Shown here piece after piece: positions 24,587 to 31,822 of a stretch of DNA of 34,940 bases (positions are counted from its first letter, which is position 1; the number at the start of each line of letters is the position of its first letter). A model generated the notes under the pieces. It saw only the letters and a list, made by a program, of their open reading frames with translations, was not told the origin of the DNA and ran no database searches. A program made the position numbers and the translations under genes. The DNA comes from an uncultured Erysipelotrichaceae bacterium (GTDB lineage Bacteria; Bacillota_I; Bacilli_A; RFN20; CAG-826): the NCBI GenBank assembly GCA_902785645.1, contig CACZZG010000009.1, forward strand, positions 5,321 through 40,260, read 5' to 3'.

Positions 24587-26116
24587 ATGAACAGAAAAAC
24601 GATTCTCATTGTTGGAGCTGGTGTTAGTGGCCTTACTGCAGGTATATACGCCCTTAAGAGTGGATACCACGTAATTTTATTAGAAAAGAATCCCTCTGTC
24701 GGTGGTCTATGTACAGGTTGGTACCGTAAAGGTAGATACCTTGATGGATGTATCCATTGGTTAACTGGCACAAACGAAGGTAATGACCTTAACAACATGT
24801 GGCATGATGTTGGAGCTTTAGAAAAAGACACCAAAATCATCCAATTAGGTAGTTGGGGTACCTTTGAATATCAAGGCCAAAAAGTCACTTTTTGGTCTGA
24901 TTTAAAACGCGCTGAAAAAGAATGGATCGAAATATCACCTATCGATAAAAAAGAAATCAAACACTTCTTTAAAATGGTTAAAGATATCATGTCCGTGGAT
25001 TTACCACTTGATAAACCAGTTAGCATGATGAACCCATTTAAAGTTTTAAAACTTGGATTAGATGTTTTAAATGTTTGGCCAAGTTATTTACTCACGATGA
25101 GAATGAGTTGTGAACAATACGCAAAGCGTTTCAAATCTGAAGCTATTAGATGGGCAATTACACACGCACAACCAGGCGCAGGTAACTTATACTCCATGTT
25201 ATTCTGCTATGGCACAATTGCAAGCGGTAATGGTGGTATTCCTGAAGGTGGTTCAAAAGCTATGGTTGAGAGAATGAAAAACCGTTTCTTATCTCTCGGC
25301 GGAACATTAAAACTCAATACTCCTGTTAGTCATATCTTGAAGAAAGGTAATAAAGCGGTGGGAGTTGTCACTAATGAGGGTGAAAAATATTACGCTGACT
25401 ATGTCATTTCTGCCCTTGATCCACATTACACATTAAATCACTTATTACTCAATCAATATTCCTTACCTAAATTTGAAAAGAGATATGATAGTTTCAAAAA
25501 GAATCCTACTCCATCATGTTGTATGGTCATTCTTGAAGCTAAAGATATTAATGTCCCTGTTCCATATTCATTTGAATGCGAACCGTTCTATGTCGGTGGT
25601 GAACTAATTAGTCACATCACAATTAGAAACCACAACTATGACAAAGATACATTTGTGAAGAATGGAAAGACTATTATTTCTGTCCTTATTGACCAATATA
25701 GCGAACACTATCAATACTGGAACAAATTGTATAAAGAAAACCCAATGAAATATCGTTTGAAAAAAGAGCAACTCGGTTTATTGGTTATGAACAAAATTAT
25801 CAAAAAAATCCCAGAAATGCAGGGAAATATTGAGGTTTTAGATGTTTTTACACCAAAAACACTCAATCGATACACCAACTCTTCTAGAGGTGCTTATATG
25901 GGATTCTTGTTCACCAAAAACAAAGGTATGTTTACCCATAATGGCATGGTTAAAAACCTCAATAATTTCATGATGACAGGTCAATGGATGCAATGCCCAG
26001 GTGGACTTCCATTAGCATTGTCTCAAGGTAAGTTTGCCATTCAAAGAATTAATAAGATTGAACATATCAAAACAGCGCTTTCCACAAATCGAGTTTATAA
26101 GAAAGAAAATGCATAA
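24587..26116 (+). CDS. FAD/NAD(P)-dependent oxidoreductase, phytoene desaturase/CrtI-like
   Basis: A 509-residue flavoprotein of the phytoene dehydrogenase/carotenoid isomerase superfamily (COG1233 type). The dinucleotide-binding motif is ILIVGAGVSGLTAGIYALKS, continued by the acidic EKNPSVGGLCTGW; a second FAD segment is GNGGIPEGGSKAMVERM with the ADYVISALDPHY strand, and the C-terminus has MTGQWMQCPGGLPLALSQG. No carotenoid genes (crtB, crtE) lie in the window, so the substrate is unknown; many gut Bacillota carry such orphan paralogues. It is a single gene reading toward a convergent gene across a shared terminator. Confidence 0.85.
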   Translation: MNRKTILIVGAGVSGLTAGIYALKSGYHVILLEKNPSVGGLCTGWYRKGRYLDGCIHWLTGTNEGNDLNNMWHDVGALEKDTKIIQLGSWGTFEYQGQKVTFWSDLKRAEKEWIEISPIDKKEIKHFFKMVKDIMSVDLPLDKPVSMMNPFKVLKLGLDVLNVWPSYLLTMRMSCEQYAKRFKSEAIRWAITHAQPGAGNLYSMLFCYGTIASGNGGIPEGGSKAMVERMKNRFLSLGGTLKLNTPVSHILKKGNKAVGVVTNEGEKYYADYVISALDPHYTLNHLLLNQYSLPKFEKRYDSFKKNPTPSCCMVILEAKDINVPVPYSFECEPFYVGGELISHITIRNHNYDKDTFVKNGKTIISVLIDQYSEHYQYWNKLYKENPMKYRLKKEQLGLLVMNKIIKKIPEMQGNIEVLDVFTPKTLNRYTNSSRGAYMGFLFTKNKGMFTHNGMVKNLNNFMMTGQWMQCPGGLPLALSQGKFAIQRINKIEHIKTALSTNRVYKKENA

Positions 26117-26145
26117 AAAAGAACGGTTATTAAATCGTTCTTTTT
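26116..26145. terminator. Bidirectional terminator between convergent genes
   Basis: AAAAAGAACG (26116-26125) pairs with CGTTCTTTTT (26136-26145), giving a T run on both strands. The stop codon of the minus-strand gene (26130-26132) lies in the loop, and the last two sense codons of that gene form part of the stem. Confidence 0.85.
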
Positions 26146-26807
26146 GCTTCTATTAATTTGAATATCAATACGCCTAATATTGGTCCAATAGAATTAAAGA
26201 CTATTACTAGTGCAAGGTTGATGAACATGTTTGAATTGATATGATTTCCAAATCCAAAGTAGAACATGTTAGCAATGCAGTGTTGGAAACCACAGTAGAC
26301 GAATATAAACACAAAGAAGACCAATAAACCAATGCCTAATGGTTTGAGCCTATTTAAATTAAATAATTTAACCGCCATATAGACACAAAAGCCACAGAGG
26401 GTTGATTTGATGATACAGGATAAATAATCATTAAATGTTTTTAATGTAGTTCTCACACCGCAAGTGGCGTTTACTGTATCCATGATATTTGTGTCTTTAA
26501 AAATAAAGAAGCATAAATAACCTAATGCGAATGCTCCAATGGCATTTCCAATAAGCATGACTGGTAATGATATATAAAATTCTTTTGTTTGTTTGCCTTC
26601 ATAGATCATTCCGATCTTGCCTGTGTATAATGACAATTTAAACGTGCAAACAAGGAATAATCCGATAGCGAATAGTAGTGAACCAAGGACTTTACCTAAT
26701 TCGCCTTCAACATAATGAACCATCAAAATATATAAAAAGCCACCGAGACCGATTGATAGGCCAGCTAATATACCTTTGAGAAAATTCAATAATATGTTCT
26801 TAACCAT
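26130..26807 (-). CDS. Formate/nitrite transporter (FNT) family channel
   Basis: A 225-residue membrane protein with about six membrane segments. It begins FLKGILAGLSIGLGGFLYIL and contains FKLSLYTGKIG and the hallmark GFQHCIANMFYFGFG, in which the central histidine of FNT pentamers lies. Homologues carry formate, nitrite, lactate or hydrosulfide; which one applies here cannot be decided. At 225 residues it is shorter than the usual 260-285, with a trimmed N-terminus. No other formate gene is nearby. A TATAAG hexamer lies about 16 nt before the ATG on the minus strand, again with no Shine-Dalgarno. Confidence 0.85.
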   Translation of the reverse strand: MVKNILLNFLKGILAGLSIGLGGFLYILMVHYVEGELGKVLGSLLFAIGLFLVCTFKLSLYTGKIGMIYEGKQTKEFYISLPVMLIGNAIGAFALGYLCFFIFKDTNIMDTVNATCGVRTTLKTFNDYLSCIIKSTLCGFCVYMAVKLFNLNRLKPLGIGLLVFFVFIFVYCGFQHCIANMFYFGFGNHINSNMFINLALVIVFNSIGPILGVLIFKLIEAKRTI

Positions 26808-26868
26808 AATTAATTACGTATATCTTATATCGTTAGTTAGATTAGAAAAATAGTTTTTATAAAAAACT

Positions 26869-26896
26869 TTGACTTTAAGGAGAATATTAGTATAAT
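26869..26896 (+). promoter_or_regulatory. Promoter of the tRNA-Thr/tRNA-Val transcript
   Basis: TTGACT (26869-26874), 16-nt spacer, TATAAT (26891-26896). Start predicted near 26903, about 74 nt before tRNA-Thr. Confidence 0.75.
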
Positions 26897-26902
26897 TATC
26901 AC

Positions 26903-26976
26903 TGCGCTAGAAAGAATAGGGTGACCTATTTGACTAGCCGATGCCGTAAGATTTACTGAATAATAAGCGGTTAGTT
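26903..26976 (+). other. Structured leader upstream of tRNA-Thr
   Basis: The leader opens with a two-part hairpin: GCTAG (26906-26910) with CTAGC (26934-26938), and inside it AATAGG (26915-26920) with CCTATT (26925-26930), capped by GTGA, a GNRA tetraloop. A smaller GTAA/TTAC pairing follows (about 26947-26957). There is no ORF and I do not recognise an RNA family. It may be a processing leader or a separate small RNA. Confidence 0.45.
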
Positions 26977-27053
26977 GCCGACTTAGCTCAATCTGGCAGA
27001 GCAACTGAATCGTAATCAGTAGGTTGTTGGTTCAATTCCGATAGTCGGCACCA
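26977..27053 (+). tRNA. tRNA-Thr(CGT)
   Basis: Acceptor GCCGACT/AGTCGGC, encoded CCA, anticodon stem ACTGA/TCAGT with loop ATCGTAA (anticodon CGT, codon ACG), T-loop TTCAATT. 77 nt. Confidence 0.95.
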
Positions 27054-27056
27054 TTT

Positions 27057-27132
27057 GGGTATTTAGCTCAGCTGGGAGAGCACCTGTTTGACGTACAGGA
27101 GGTCGGCGGTTCGATCCCGTCAGTACCCACCA
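27057..27132 (+). tRNA. tRNA-Val(GAC)
   Basis: Acceptor GGGTATT/AGTACCC, encoded CCA, anticodon stem CCTGT/ACAGG with loop TTGACGT (anticodon GAC), T-loop TTCGATC. Three bases after tRNA-Thr and on the same transcript. Confidence 0.95.
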
Positions 27133-27143
27133 GATGGATTGTT

Positions 27144-27168
27144 AGCCTGTTCTATGAACGGGCTTTTT
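27144..27168 (+). terminator. Terminator after tRNA-Val
   Basis: AGCCTGTTC (27144-27152), TAT, GAACGGGCT (27156-27164), then TTTT. Confidence 0.85.
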
Positions 27169-27181
27169 ATTTTCTGTATTA

Positions 27182-27210
27182 TTGAATTTTCCCTATAAAG
27201 AAGATATAAA
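27182..27210 (+). promoter_or_regulatory. Promoter of tRNA-Gly
   Basis: TTGAAT (27182-27187), 17-nt spacer, TATAAA (27205-27210), ending 10 nt before the tRNA. Confidence 0.7.
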
Positions 27211-27220
27211 TATTAAGCAT

Positions 27221-27294
27221 GCATCTGTGGTTCAATGGTAGAACGTTAGCTTCCCAAGCTGAATACGCGGGTCCGATTCCCGTCAGGTGCTCCA
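27221..27294 (+). tRNA. tRNA-Gly(CCC), unusual T-loop
   Basis: Acceptor GCATCTG/CAGGTGC, encoded CCA, D-arm GTTC/GAAC with GG kept in the loop, anticodon stem TTAGC/GCTGA, loop TTCCCAA (anticodon CCC, codon GGG), T-stem GCGGG/CCCGT. The T-loop reads TCCGATT instead of TTCGATT, so position 55, normally T (pseudouridine), is C. The other six tRNAs here all have TTC. Confidence 0.93.
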
Positions 27295-27306
27295 AAAGAT
27301 TGAAAG

Positions 27307-27328
27307 ATGCCCGGTTAATGGGCTTTTT
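27307..27328 (+). terminator. Terminator after tRNA-Gly
   Basis: GCCC (27309-27312), seven-base loop, GGGC (27320-27323), then five T. The stem is short. Confidence 0.65.
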
Positions 27329-27375
27329 AATTAATCCTTTTATTTATATCTTTATATTTATAAAATTAAAAAGAA

Positions 27376-28242
27376 ATGTATTACGATCCTAAAACTAATC
27401 GTTACCCGTATCCAGAGAGCACCGATGCCCATTATTTACATGTGAAAAAGAATAATGGTTTAGTTTTTGATGAAAACTATCCATATATTGATAAAAGCAA
27501 ATCTTTCCTATTTAAACAAAAGATGACGAGATTACTTCTCTATATTATTGTTTTTCCATTAACTCGTTTGCGTTTTGGGTTAAAGATTAAAGGTAAAGAG
27601 AATCTTAAAAAATATAAAGCCGTATTAGATAAAGGTGTTATTTCGGTATGTAATCACGTCCATATGTGGGATTATTTAGGAATTATGAGCGCAGTTAGAC
27701 CTCGTAAGACCTATATCTTAGCGTGGGCACCAAATATCCGTGGCGAAAATGCTTCGATGCTTAGAAGTGTTGGAGCAATTCCTGTTCCCGATGGAAATAT
27801 GAAAGGAACATTCGCTTATTTTGAGGCGATTAAAAATCATCTCCAAAATGGTGGATGGCTCCATATTTATAGCGAAGGTAGCATGTGGGAATATTACGCA
27901 CCTATTAGACCATTTAAAAAAGGTGCGGCTTATTTTGCTGTCGCTAATGATCGACCAATTCTTCCATTGGCATATTCTTATCGAAAAGCTAGTTGGTGGA
28001 GAAGAAAGATTATGAAACAAATCGCAGTCTTTACATTAAATATTGGTGGACCAATCTTCCCTAATAAAGAATTGCCAAAGAGTCAGCAAGAATTGGATTT
28101 AACAATACGCAGTCATGATGCAGTTTGCCGTTTAGCAGGAATTGATCCAAAAGAGAATGTTTATGGCCCTGTTTTTGATAAATCAAAAAGAGTGGATTAT
28201 TATACAAGTGAATATGGTGTGGGGTATAGAGGCTCATGGTAG
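27376..28242 (+). CDS. PlsC-type 1-acylglycerol-phosphate acyltransferase family protein
   Basis: A 288-residue LPLAT-fold acyltransferase. Block I is SVCNHVHMWDYLG with the HxxxxD catalytic pair; block III reads IYSEGSMWEYY rather than the usual PEGTRS; block IV follows in KKGAAYFAVANDRPILPL. A hydrophobic segment (LLLYIIVFPLTRLRFGL, near residues 54-70) anchors it to the membrane. It most likely acylates lysophosphatidate or a related lipid. A TATAAA lies 11 nt before the ATG without a Shine-Dalgarno, so the leader is very short. Its stop lies within the next gene (7-nt overlap), indicating coupling to the acetyltransferase. Confidence 0.82.
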   Translation: MYYDPKTNRYPYPESTDAHYLHVKKNNGLVFDENYPYIDKSKSFLFKQKMTRLLLYIIVFPLTRLRFGLKIKGKENLKKYKAVLDKGVISVCNHVHMWDYLGIMSAVRPRKTYILAWAPNIRGENASMLRSVGAIPVPDGNMKGTFAYFEAIKNHLQNGGWLHIYSEGSMWEYYAPIRPFKKGAAYFAVANDRPILPLAYSYRKASWWRRKIMKQIAVFTLNIGGPIFPNKELPKSQQELDLTIRSHDAVCRLAGIDPKENVYGPVFDKSKRVDYYTSEYGVGYRGSW

Positions 28243-28853
28243 ACAATAAAACTTTAATGCTTCAAGGAAAGATATATGATCCAAGTGATCCTATATTAGT
28301 AAAAGAAAGATTAACAGCACATAATCTATGTCGAGAATATAATTCTCTTCCAGAAGATGCTGAAAGAAGACAAGAAATCCTAAAATATTTCTTCCCAGAT
28401 GCCGAGGGACTTTATTTAACCGGCCCTATATTTTTCGATTATGGAACAAATATCAAATTTGGGAAAAATTGCTATGCAAACTTTAATTTCACAGTCATTG
28501 ATGTTTGCCCAGTAATTATTGAAGATAATGTTTTCTTTGGTCCTAATGTTAGTATTCTTCCACCTTTACATCCTTTATTAGCGGAAGAAAGAAAACTATA
28601 TTTTGATGAAGATAAACAATATTGGACTGATAAAGAATATGGAAAACCAGTTCATATTGGAGAAGGAACATGGATTGCCGGAAACGTTGTAATTAATGGC
28701 GGTGTGAAAATTGGAAAACACTGTGTCATAGGTTCAGGAAGTGTTGTTACTAGAGATATACCTGATGGCTGTTTAGCCTTTGGAAATCCCGCGAAAGTCG
28801 TTAGAAAATTAGATAAAAACGACTCAATATATCTTAAAAAAGAACTGTTTTGA
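28236..28853 (+). CDS. Hexapeptide-repeat acetyltransferase, maltose/galactoside O-acetyltransferase type
   Basis: A 205-residue left-handed beta-helix acetyltransferase. The N-terminal cap (MLQGKIYDPSDPILVKERLT, HNLCREYN) and NFNFTVIDVCPVIIEDNVFF, GPNVSILPPLHPL, TWIAGNVVINGGVKIGKHCV and GSGSVVTRDIPDG are typical of the Maa/LacA (NodL) group; the catalytic histidine is in PPLHPL. Substrate is probably a sugar. It starts 7 nt before the stop of the PlsC-like gene. It ends in TGA, followed at once by an in-frame TAA. Confidence 0.9.
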   Translation: MVDNKTLMLQGKIYDPSDPILVKERLTAHNLCREYNSLPEDAERRQEILKYFFPDAEGLYLTGPIFFDYGTNIKFGKNCYANFNFTVIDVCPVIIEDNVFFGPNVSILPPLHPLLAEERKLYFDEDKQYWTDKEYGKPVHIGEGTWIAGNVVINGGVKIGKHCVIGSGSVVTRDIPDGCLAFGNPAKVVRKLDKNDSIYLKKELF

Positions 28854-28870
28854 TAAAAAATAATGAAGAT

Positions 28871-28893
28871 GATGGGCTTTGCCCATCTTTTTT
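28871..28893 (+). terminator. Terminator after the acetyltransferase
   Basis: GATGGGC (28871-28877), TTT, GCCCATC (28881-28887), then six T. Confidence 0.9.
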
Positions 28894-28895
28894 AT

Positions 28896-28915
28896 ATATG
28901 AAAAATTGTTCATAT
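28896..28915 (+). promoter_or_regulatory. ArsR-type operator, copy 1
   Basis: Perfect inverted repeat ATATGAA-N6-TTCATAT, lying just upstream of the -35 box. Same arms as copy 2, with centres 30 bp apart. Confidence 0.8.
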
Positions 28916-28919
28916 GTTA

Positions 28920-28948
28920 TTGAAAATATGAATCGTTGTTCATATAAT
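28920..28948 (+). promoter_or_regulatory. Promoter of the arsR-zntA operon
   Basis: TTGAAA (28920-28925), 17-nt spacer, TATAAT (28943-28948). The second operator fills the spacer almost exactly, so a bound repressor would block RNA polymerase. A GAGG site lies about 9 nt before the arsR ATG. Confidence 0.82.
28926..28945 (+). promoter_or_regulatory. ArsR-type operator, copy 2
   Basis: Perfect inverted repeat ATATGAA-N6-TTCATAT between the -35 and -10 boxes, overlapping the first bases of the -10. Confidence 0.85.
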
Positions 28949-28967
28949 ATTATCGAGGCTAGAAATT

Positions 28968-29273
28968 ATGAAAACAAAAAATATGCCAAACGAAGAAATT
29001 ATAACCAAGATGTGTGAGATGTTATCTATCGCTAGTGATCAAACACGTATGAAGATATTATTTTCTCTTCTTGATGAACCAAAAGAAAAATGTGTTAGTG
29101 AAATAGTGGATGATGTTCAAGCAAGTCAATCTTTAATCTCTCACCATTTAAAATTGCTTAAAGATTTTGATTTAGTGGCGACAAGACGTGATGGTAAAAA
29201 GATTTATTATTCTTTAAAAGATGATCACGTTAGACAATTAGTTAGCGTTGCTCTCGAACACGCGGAGGAATAG
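28968..29273 (+). CDS. ArsR/SmtB-family metal-responsive repressor, probably Zn2+ sensing
   Basis: A 101-residue winged-helix repressor: IASDQTRMKILFSLL, then the recognition helix SQSLISHHLKLLKDFDLVA and the wing TRRDGKKIYYSLKD. The C-terminal helix carries the complete alpha-5 zinc site of SmtB and CzrA, DxHx10HxxE (D85, H87, H98, E101), ending on the last residue. C42 in KCVSEI is at the position of the alpha-3 metal site, but the second cysteine of the CadC pattern is absent. It precedes its target ATPase by 4 nt, and two perfect operators cover its promoter. Zinc (or cobalt) relieves repression by family precedent. Confidence 0.93.
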   Translation: MKTKNMPNEEIITKMCEMLSIASDQTRMKILFSLLDEPKEKCVSEIVDDVQASQSLISHHLKLLKDFDLVATRRDGKKIYYSLKDDHVRQLVSVALEHAEE

Positions 29274-29277
29274 TGGT

Positions 29278-29721
29278 ATGAAAAAGATTTATCATATTTC
29301 CGGTTTTGATTGTGCAAACTGTGCCGCTAAAACTGAGAGACATTTAAATAGCAAAGAAGAAATTGAATCCGCGAAAATCGATTTTGCGGCGAATAAAATG
29401 TATATCAACTATGTTGATGAAGCTTATGACCTTAATCAATTAAAGAATGCCATCAAAGAAGTTGAAAGTGATCCTTTAGAAATCTATGAAGAAGGATTAG
29501 TAAAAAAGACTTATCACATTTCTGGATTTGATTGCGCAAACTGTGCGGCAAAAACAGAAAGATATTTAAATAATAAAGATGGTATTAGTTCCGCAAAGAT
29601 AGATTTTGCTTCTAATAAAATGTACATCACTTATGAAGGCAAAGCCTTAAGTGTTGAACAATTGAAAAATGTTATTAAAGAAGTAGAGTCCGATCCATTA
29701 GATATTCATGAAGAAGTTTCT
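29278..29721 (+). repeat. Tandem duplication encoding the two HMA domains
   Basis: Two units of 222 bp (29278-29499 and 29500-29721) encode 74-residue copies sharing YHISGFDCANCAAKTER, SAKIDFA.NKMYI.Y and KEVESDPL. The close identity points to a recent internal duplication. Confidence 0.85.
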
Positions 29722-31701
29722 TCAAATAAAAAGAAACCAGAACAAAAGATTTTTACAAAACATTTATGGCTTATTTTAATTAGAGTCATATTTGCGACAG
29801 TGGTGACTTTGGTATGTGTTTTCCTTTTAGGAAAGACAGAATATAACTGGTTAAGATTTGCTTTATATGGTGTCGCTTTATTTGTGGCGGCATATGACGT
29901 CTTTTGGAAAGTCATATTGCACATTATCCATAGAACCAATCCATTTGATCATAATTTATTAATTACTTTATCCGCATTTGGCGCCTTTGCGCTTTGCATT
30001 ATTCAATTTACTCATCTTGATATTCATGAAGAACATATCATTCATTATTTGAATTCTTCTTATTCTATCGCTATGGATCATGCGATGGATGCTTTAATGG
30101 TTGTTATCTTATTCCAAATCGGAAGAATTATTGAATCTGTTGCAACCAATAAGAGTAAAGCAGCAGTTATGAAGACTGTGGAGCTCAGGGTTGATACCGC
30201 AAACCTCGTAACTGAGAGTGGCGTAGAAGTTATCAATCCAGAAGAATTAGAAGTCGGTCAAACCATTTTAGTTAAAATTGGTGAATTAATACCTGTTGAT
30301 GGTGTTGTTATCGATGGTGAAGCGCAAGTGGATACATCTTCTTTAACTGGTGAATTTGTTCCTGTTAGAGCCACAAAAGATAGTGAAGTTTTTAGTGGTT
30401 GTTTGATTAAACAAGGGCAAATATATGTCCGAGTAAAGAAAGTCTATTCCGAATCAACTGTCAGCAAGATTATTGAATTAATTACTAGTGGTGGTGAAAG
30501 AAAATCTAAAGCCGATGAATTTATTGCAAAGTTCTCTAGATTCTATACTCCAATCGTCTTTGCATTATCAATAATTGTCATGGTGGTTATGGGCTTAGTA
30601 AGTCAAGATTGGATGAATTCCGTCTATATCGGACTAGAAATATTAGTTACTGGATGTCCATGTGCTATTGTCATTTCTGTACCACTTGCTTATTTTGCAG
30701 CAATTGGTTTAGCTAGTAAAAATGGTATCGTTGTTAAGGGAGCTGCTTTCTTAGACAAATTGTTTAATCTTGGAATGCTTGTTACTGATAAAACTGGAAC
30801 ACTCACAAAAGGCAGTTTCTCGATTCAAAAAATATCCACGAATGAATGCAGCGAAGATGAGCTTCTTGAGGCTCTTTACGCCATTGAATCAATGAGCAAT
30901 CACCCAATTGCAAAAGCGATTGTTCACGATGAAAAAATCCGCAAATTCACAGCAAATATCGCCAATTTTAACGAAATTACTGGTTTTGGTGTTGAAGGAG
31001 ATTATGAAAAACACCATATCGTTGCAGGCAATAAAAAGATGATGAATAAGTATCAAATTGCCTTTAATGAAGCTAATGAAATTGGAACCGCAATTTATGT
31101 CGCAAAAGATAATAAATATTTAGGATATGTTATCCTCTCAGACGAGATTAAAGAAACAGCAAAACAGACCATCTCTTTATTGCACAAAAACAAGGTTGAG
31201 GTTGTTTTATTAACTGGTGACCATGAAGAAAATGCTAAAGATATTTCTGAACGTATTGGCATTGATCGTTACCACAGCGAATTATTACCAGAAGAAAAGA
31301 CTGATATCTTAGTTGAAGAAATGTCTAACACTAAGAAATCTGTAGCCTTTATTGGTGATGGAATTAATGATGCACCAAGCATTATTAGAAGTGATGTCGG
31401 TATCGCTATGGGTGGCATTGGTAGTGATATCGCCGTTGAGAATGCTGATATCGTTATCATGAACGATGATCCAATTAAAGTTTATGAAGCTTTAAAGATA
31501 TCTAAGATTGCTAGACGTGTTTCCATTTTTAACATCACATTCTCTTTGATCATTAAAGCTGTTGTGGCTGTATTAGCTATTATTTCAAAACCGGCATTTG
31601 GATTTGAACTACCAATGTATGTTGCAGTTTTAGCAGATACCGGTCTAACAGTTGTGATGGTCTTAAATTCACTCGCAGTCTTATATAGAAAACTCAAATA
31701 A
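29278..31701 (+). CDS. zntA: P1B-type Zn2+/Cd2+-exporting ATPase with two HMA domains
   Basis: An 807-residue heavy-metal exporter. Two N-terminal HMA domains carry CxxC pairs in GFDCANC (C12/C15 and C86/C89). The membrane ion path has CPC (C460-C462), with a lysine in IIKAVVAVLAI and an aspartate in LADTGLTVVMVLNS, the pattern of the P1B-2 (Zn/Cd/Pb) group. Other motifs: DTSSLTGEFVPV, TDKTGTLTKG (D504), SNHPIAKAI and GDGINDAPSI. A histidine-rich stretch (THLDIHEEHIIHYL, near residue 245) lies in an outward-facing loop. I chose ATG 29278 with GGAGG 9 nt before it; an earlier in-frame ATG overlaps the repressor gene and has no ribosome site. Confidence 0.94.
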   Translation: MKKIYHISGFDCANCAAKTERHLNSKEEIESAKIDFAANKMYINYVDEAYDLNQLKNAIKEVESDPLEIYEEGLVKKTYHISGFDCANCAAKTERYLNNKDGISSAKIDFASNKMYITYEGKALSVEQLKNVIKEVESDPLDIHEEVSSNKKKPEQKIFTKHLWLILIRVIFATVVTLVCVFLLGKTEYNWLRFALYGVALFVAAYDVFWKVILHIIHRTNPFDHNLLITLSAFGAFALCIIQFTHLDIHEEHIIHYLNSSYSIAMDHAMDALMVVILFQIGRIIESVATNKSKAAVMKTVELRVDTANLVTESGVEVINPEELEVGQTILVKIGELIPVDGVVIDGEAQVDTSSLTGEFVPVRATKDSEVFSGCLIKQGQIYVRVKKVYSESTVSKIIELITSGGERKSKADEFIAKFSRFYTPIVFALSIIVMVVMGLVSQDWMNSVYIGLEILVTGCPCAIVISVPLAYFAAIGLASKNGIVVKGAAFLDKLFNLGMLVTDKTGTLTKGSFSIQKISTNECSEDELLEALYAIESMSNHPIAKAIVHDEKIRKFTANIANFNEITGFGVEGDYEKHHIVAGNKKMMNKYQIAFNEANEIGTAIYVAKDNKYLGYVILSDEIKETAKQTISLLHKNKVEVVLLTGDHEENAKDISERIGIDRYHSELLPEEKTDILVEEMSNTKKSVAFIGDGINDAPSIIRSDVGIAMGGIGSDIAVENADIVIMNDDPIKVYEALKISKIARRVSIFNITFSLIIKAVVAVLAIISKPAFGFELPMYVAVLADTGLTVVMVLNSLAVLYRKLK

Positions 31702-31723
31702 TATATTTATATATTAAAAGAAT

Positions 31724-31799
31724 TCTACTGATTAAATAATTAACTCTACTAAATCGAAATATTGATTGTGGAGAAAACTGATTTATCAGTAGATTTTTT
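31724..31799 (+). promoter_or_regulatory. Terminator-like region with two exclusive hairpins
   Basis: TCTACTGAT (31724-31732) can pair with ATCAGTAGA (31785-31793), which is followed by TTTTTT. The same 3' strand can instead pair with ACTGAT (31777-31782) to make a small hairpin. It follows zntA by 23 nt and ends about 25 nt before the hemolysin III gene. It is either a plain terminator with a large loop or an attenuator. Confidence 0.5.
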
Positions 31800-31822
31800 A
31801 TTTTGGAAAAACTTACTAATAT

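Noticed and set aside
24587-26116. Carotenoid biosynthesis locus
   Set aside because: Only a desaturase-like flavoprotein is present; no phytoene synthase or prenyl-diphosphate partner nearby.
26934-26960. Fluoride (crcB) riboswitch before tRNA-Thr, from the piece AGCCGATGCC
   Set aside because: The other conserved segments of that aptamer are absent and the downstream gene is a tRNA.
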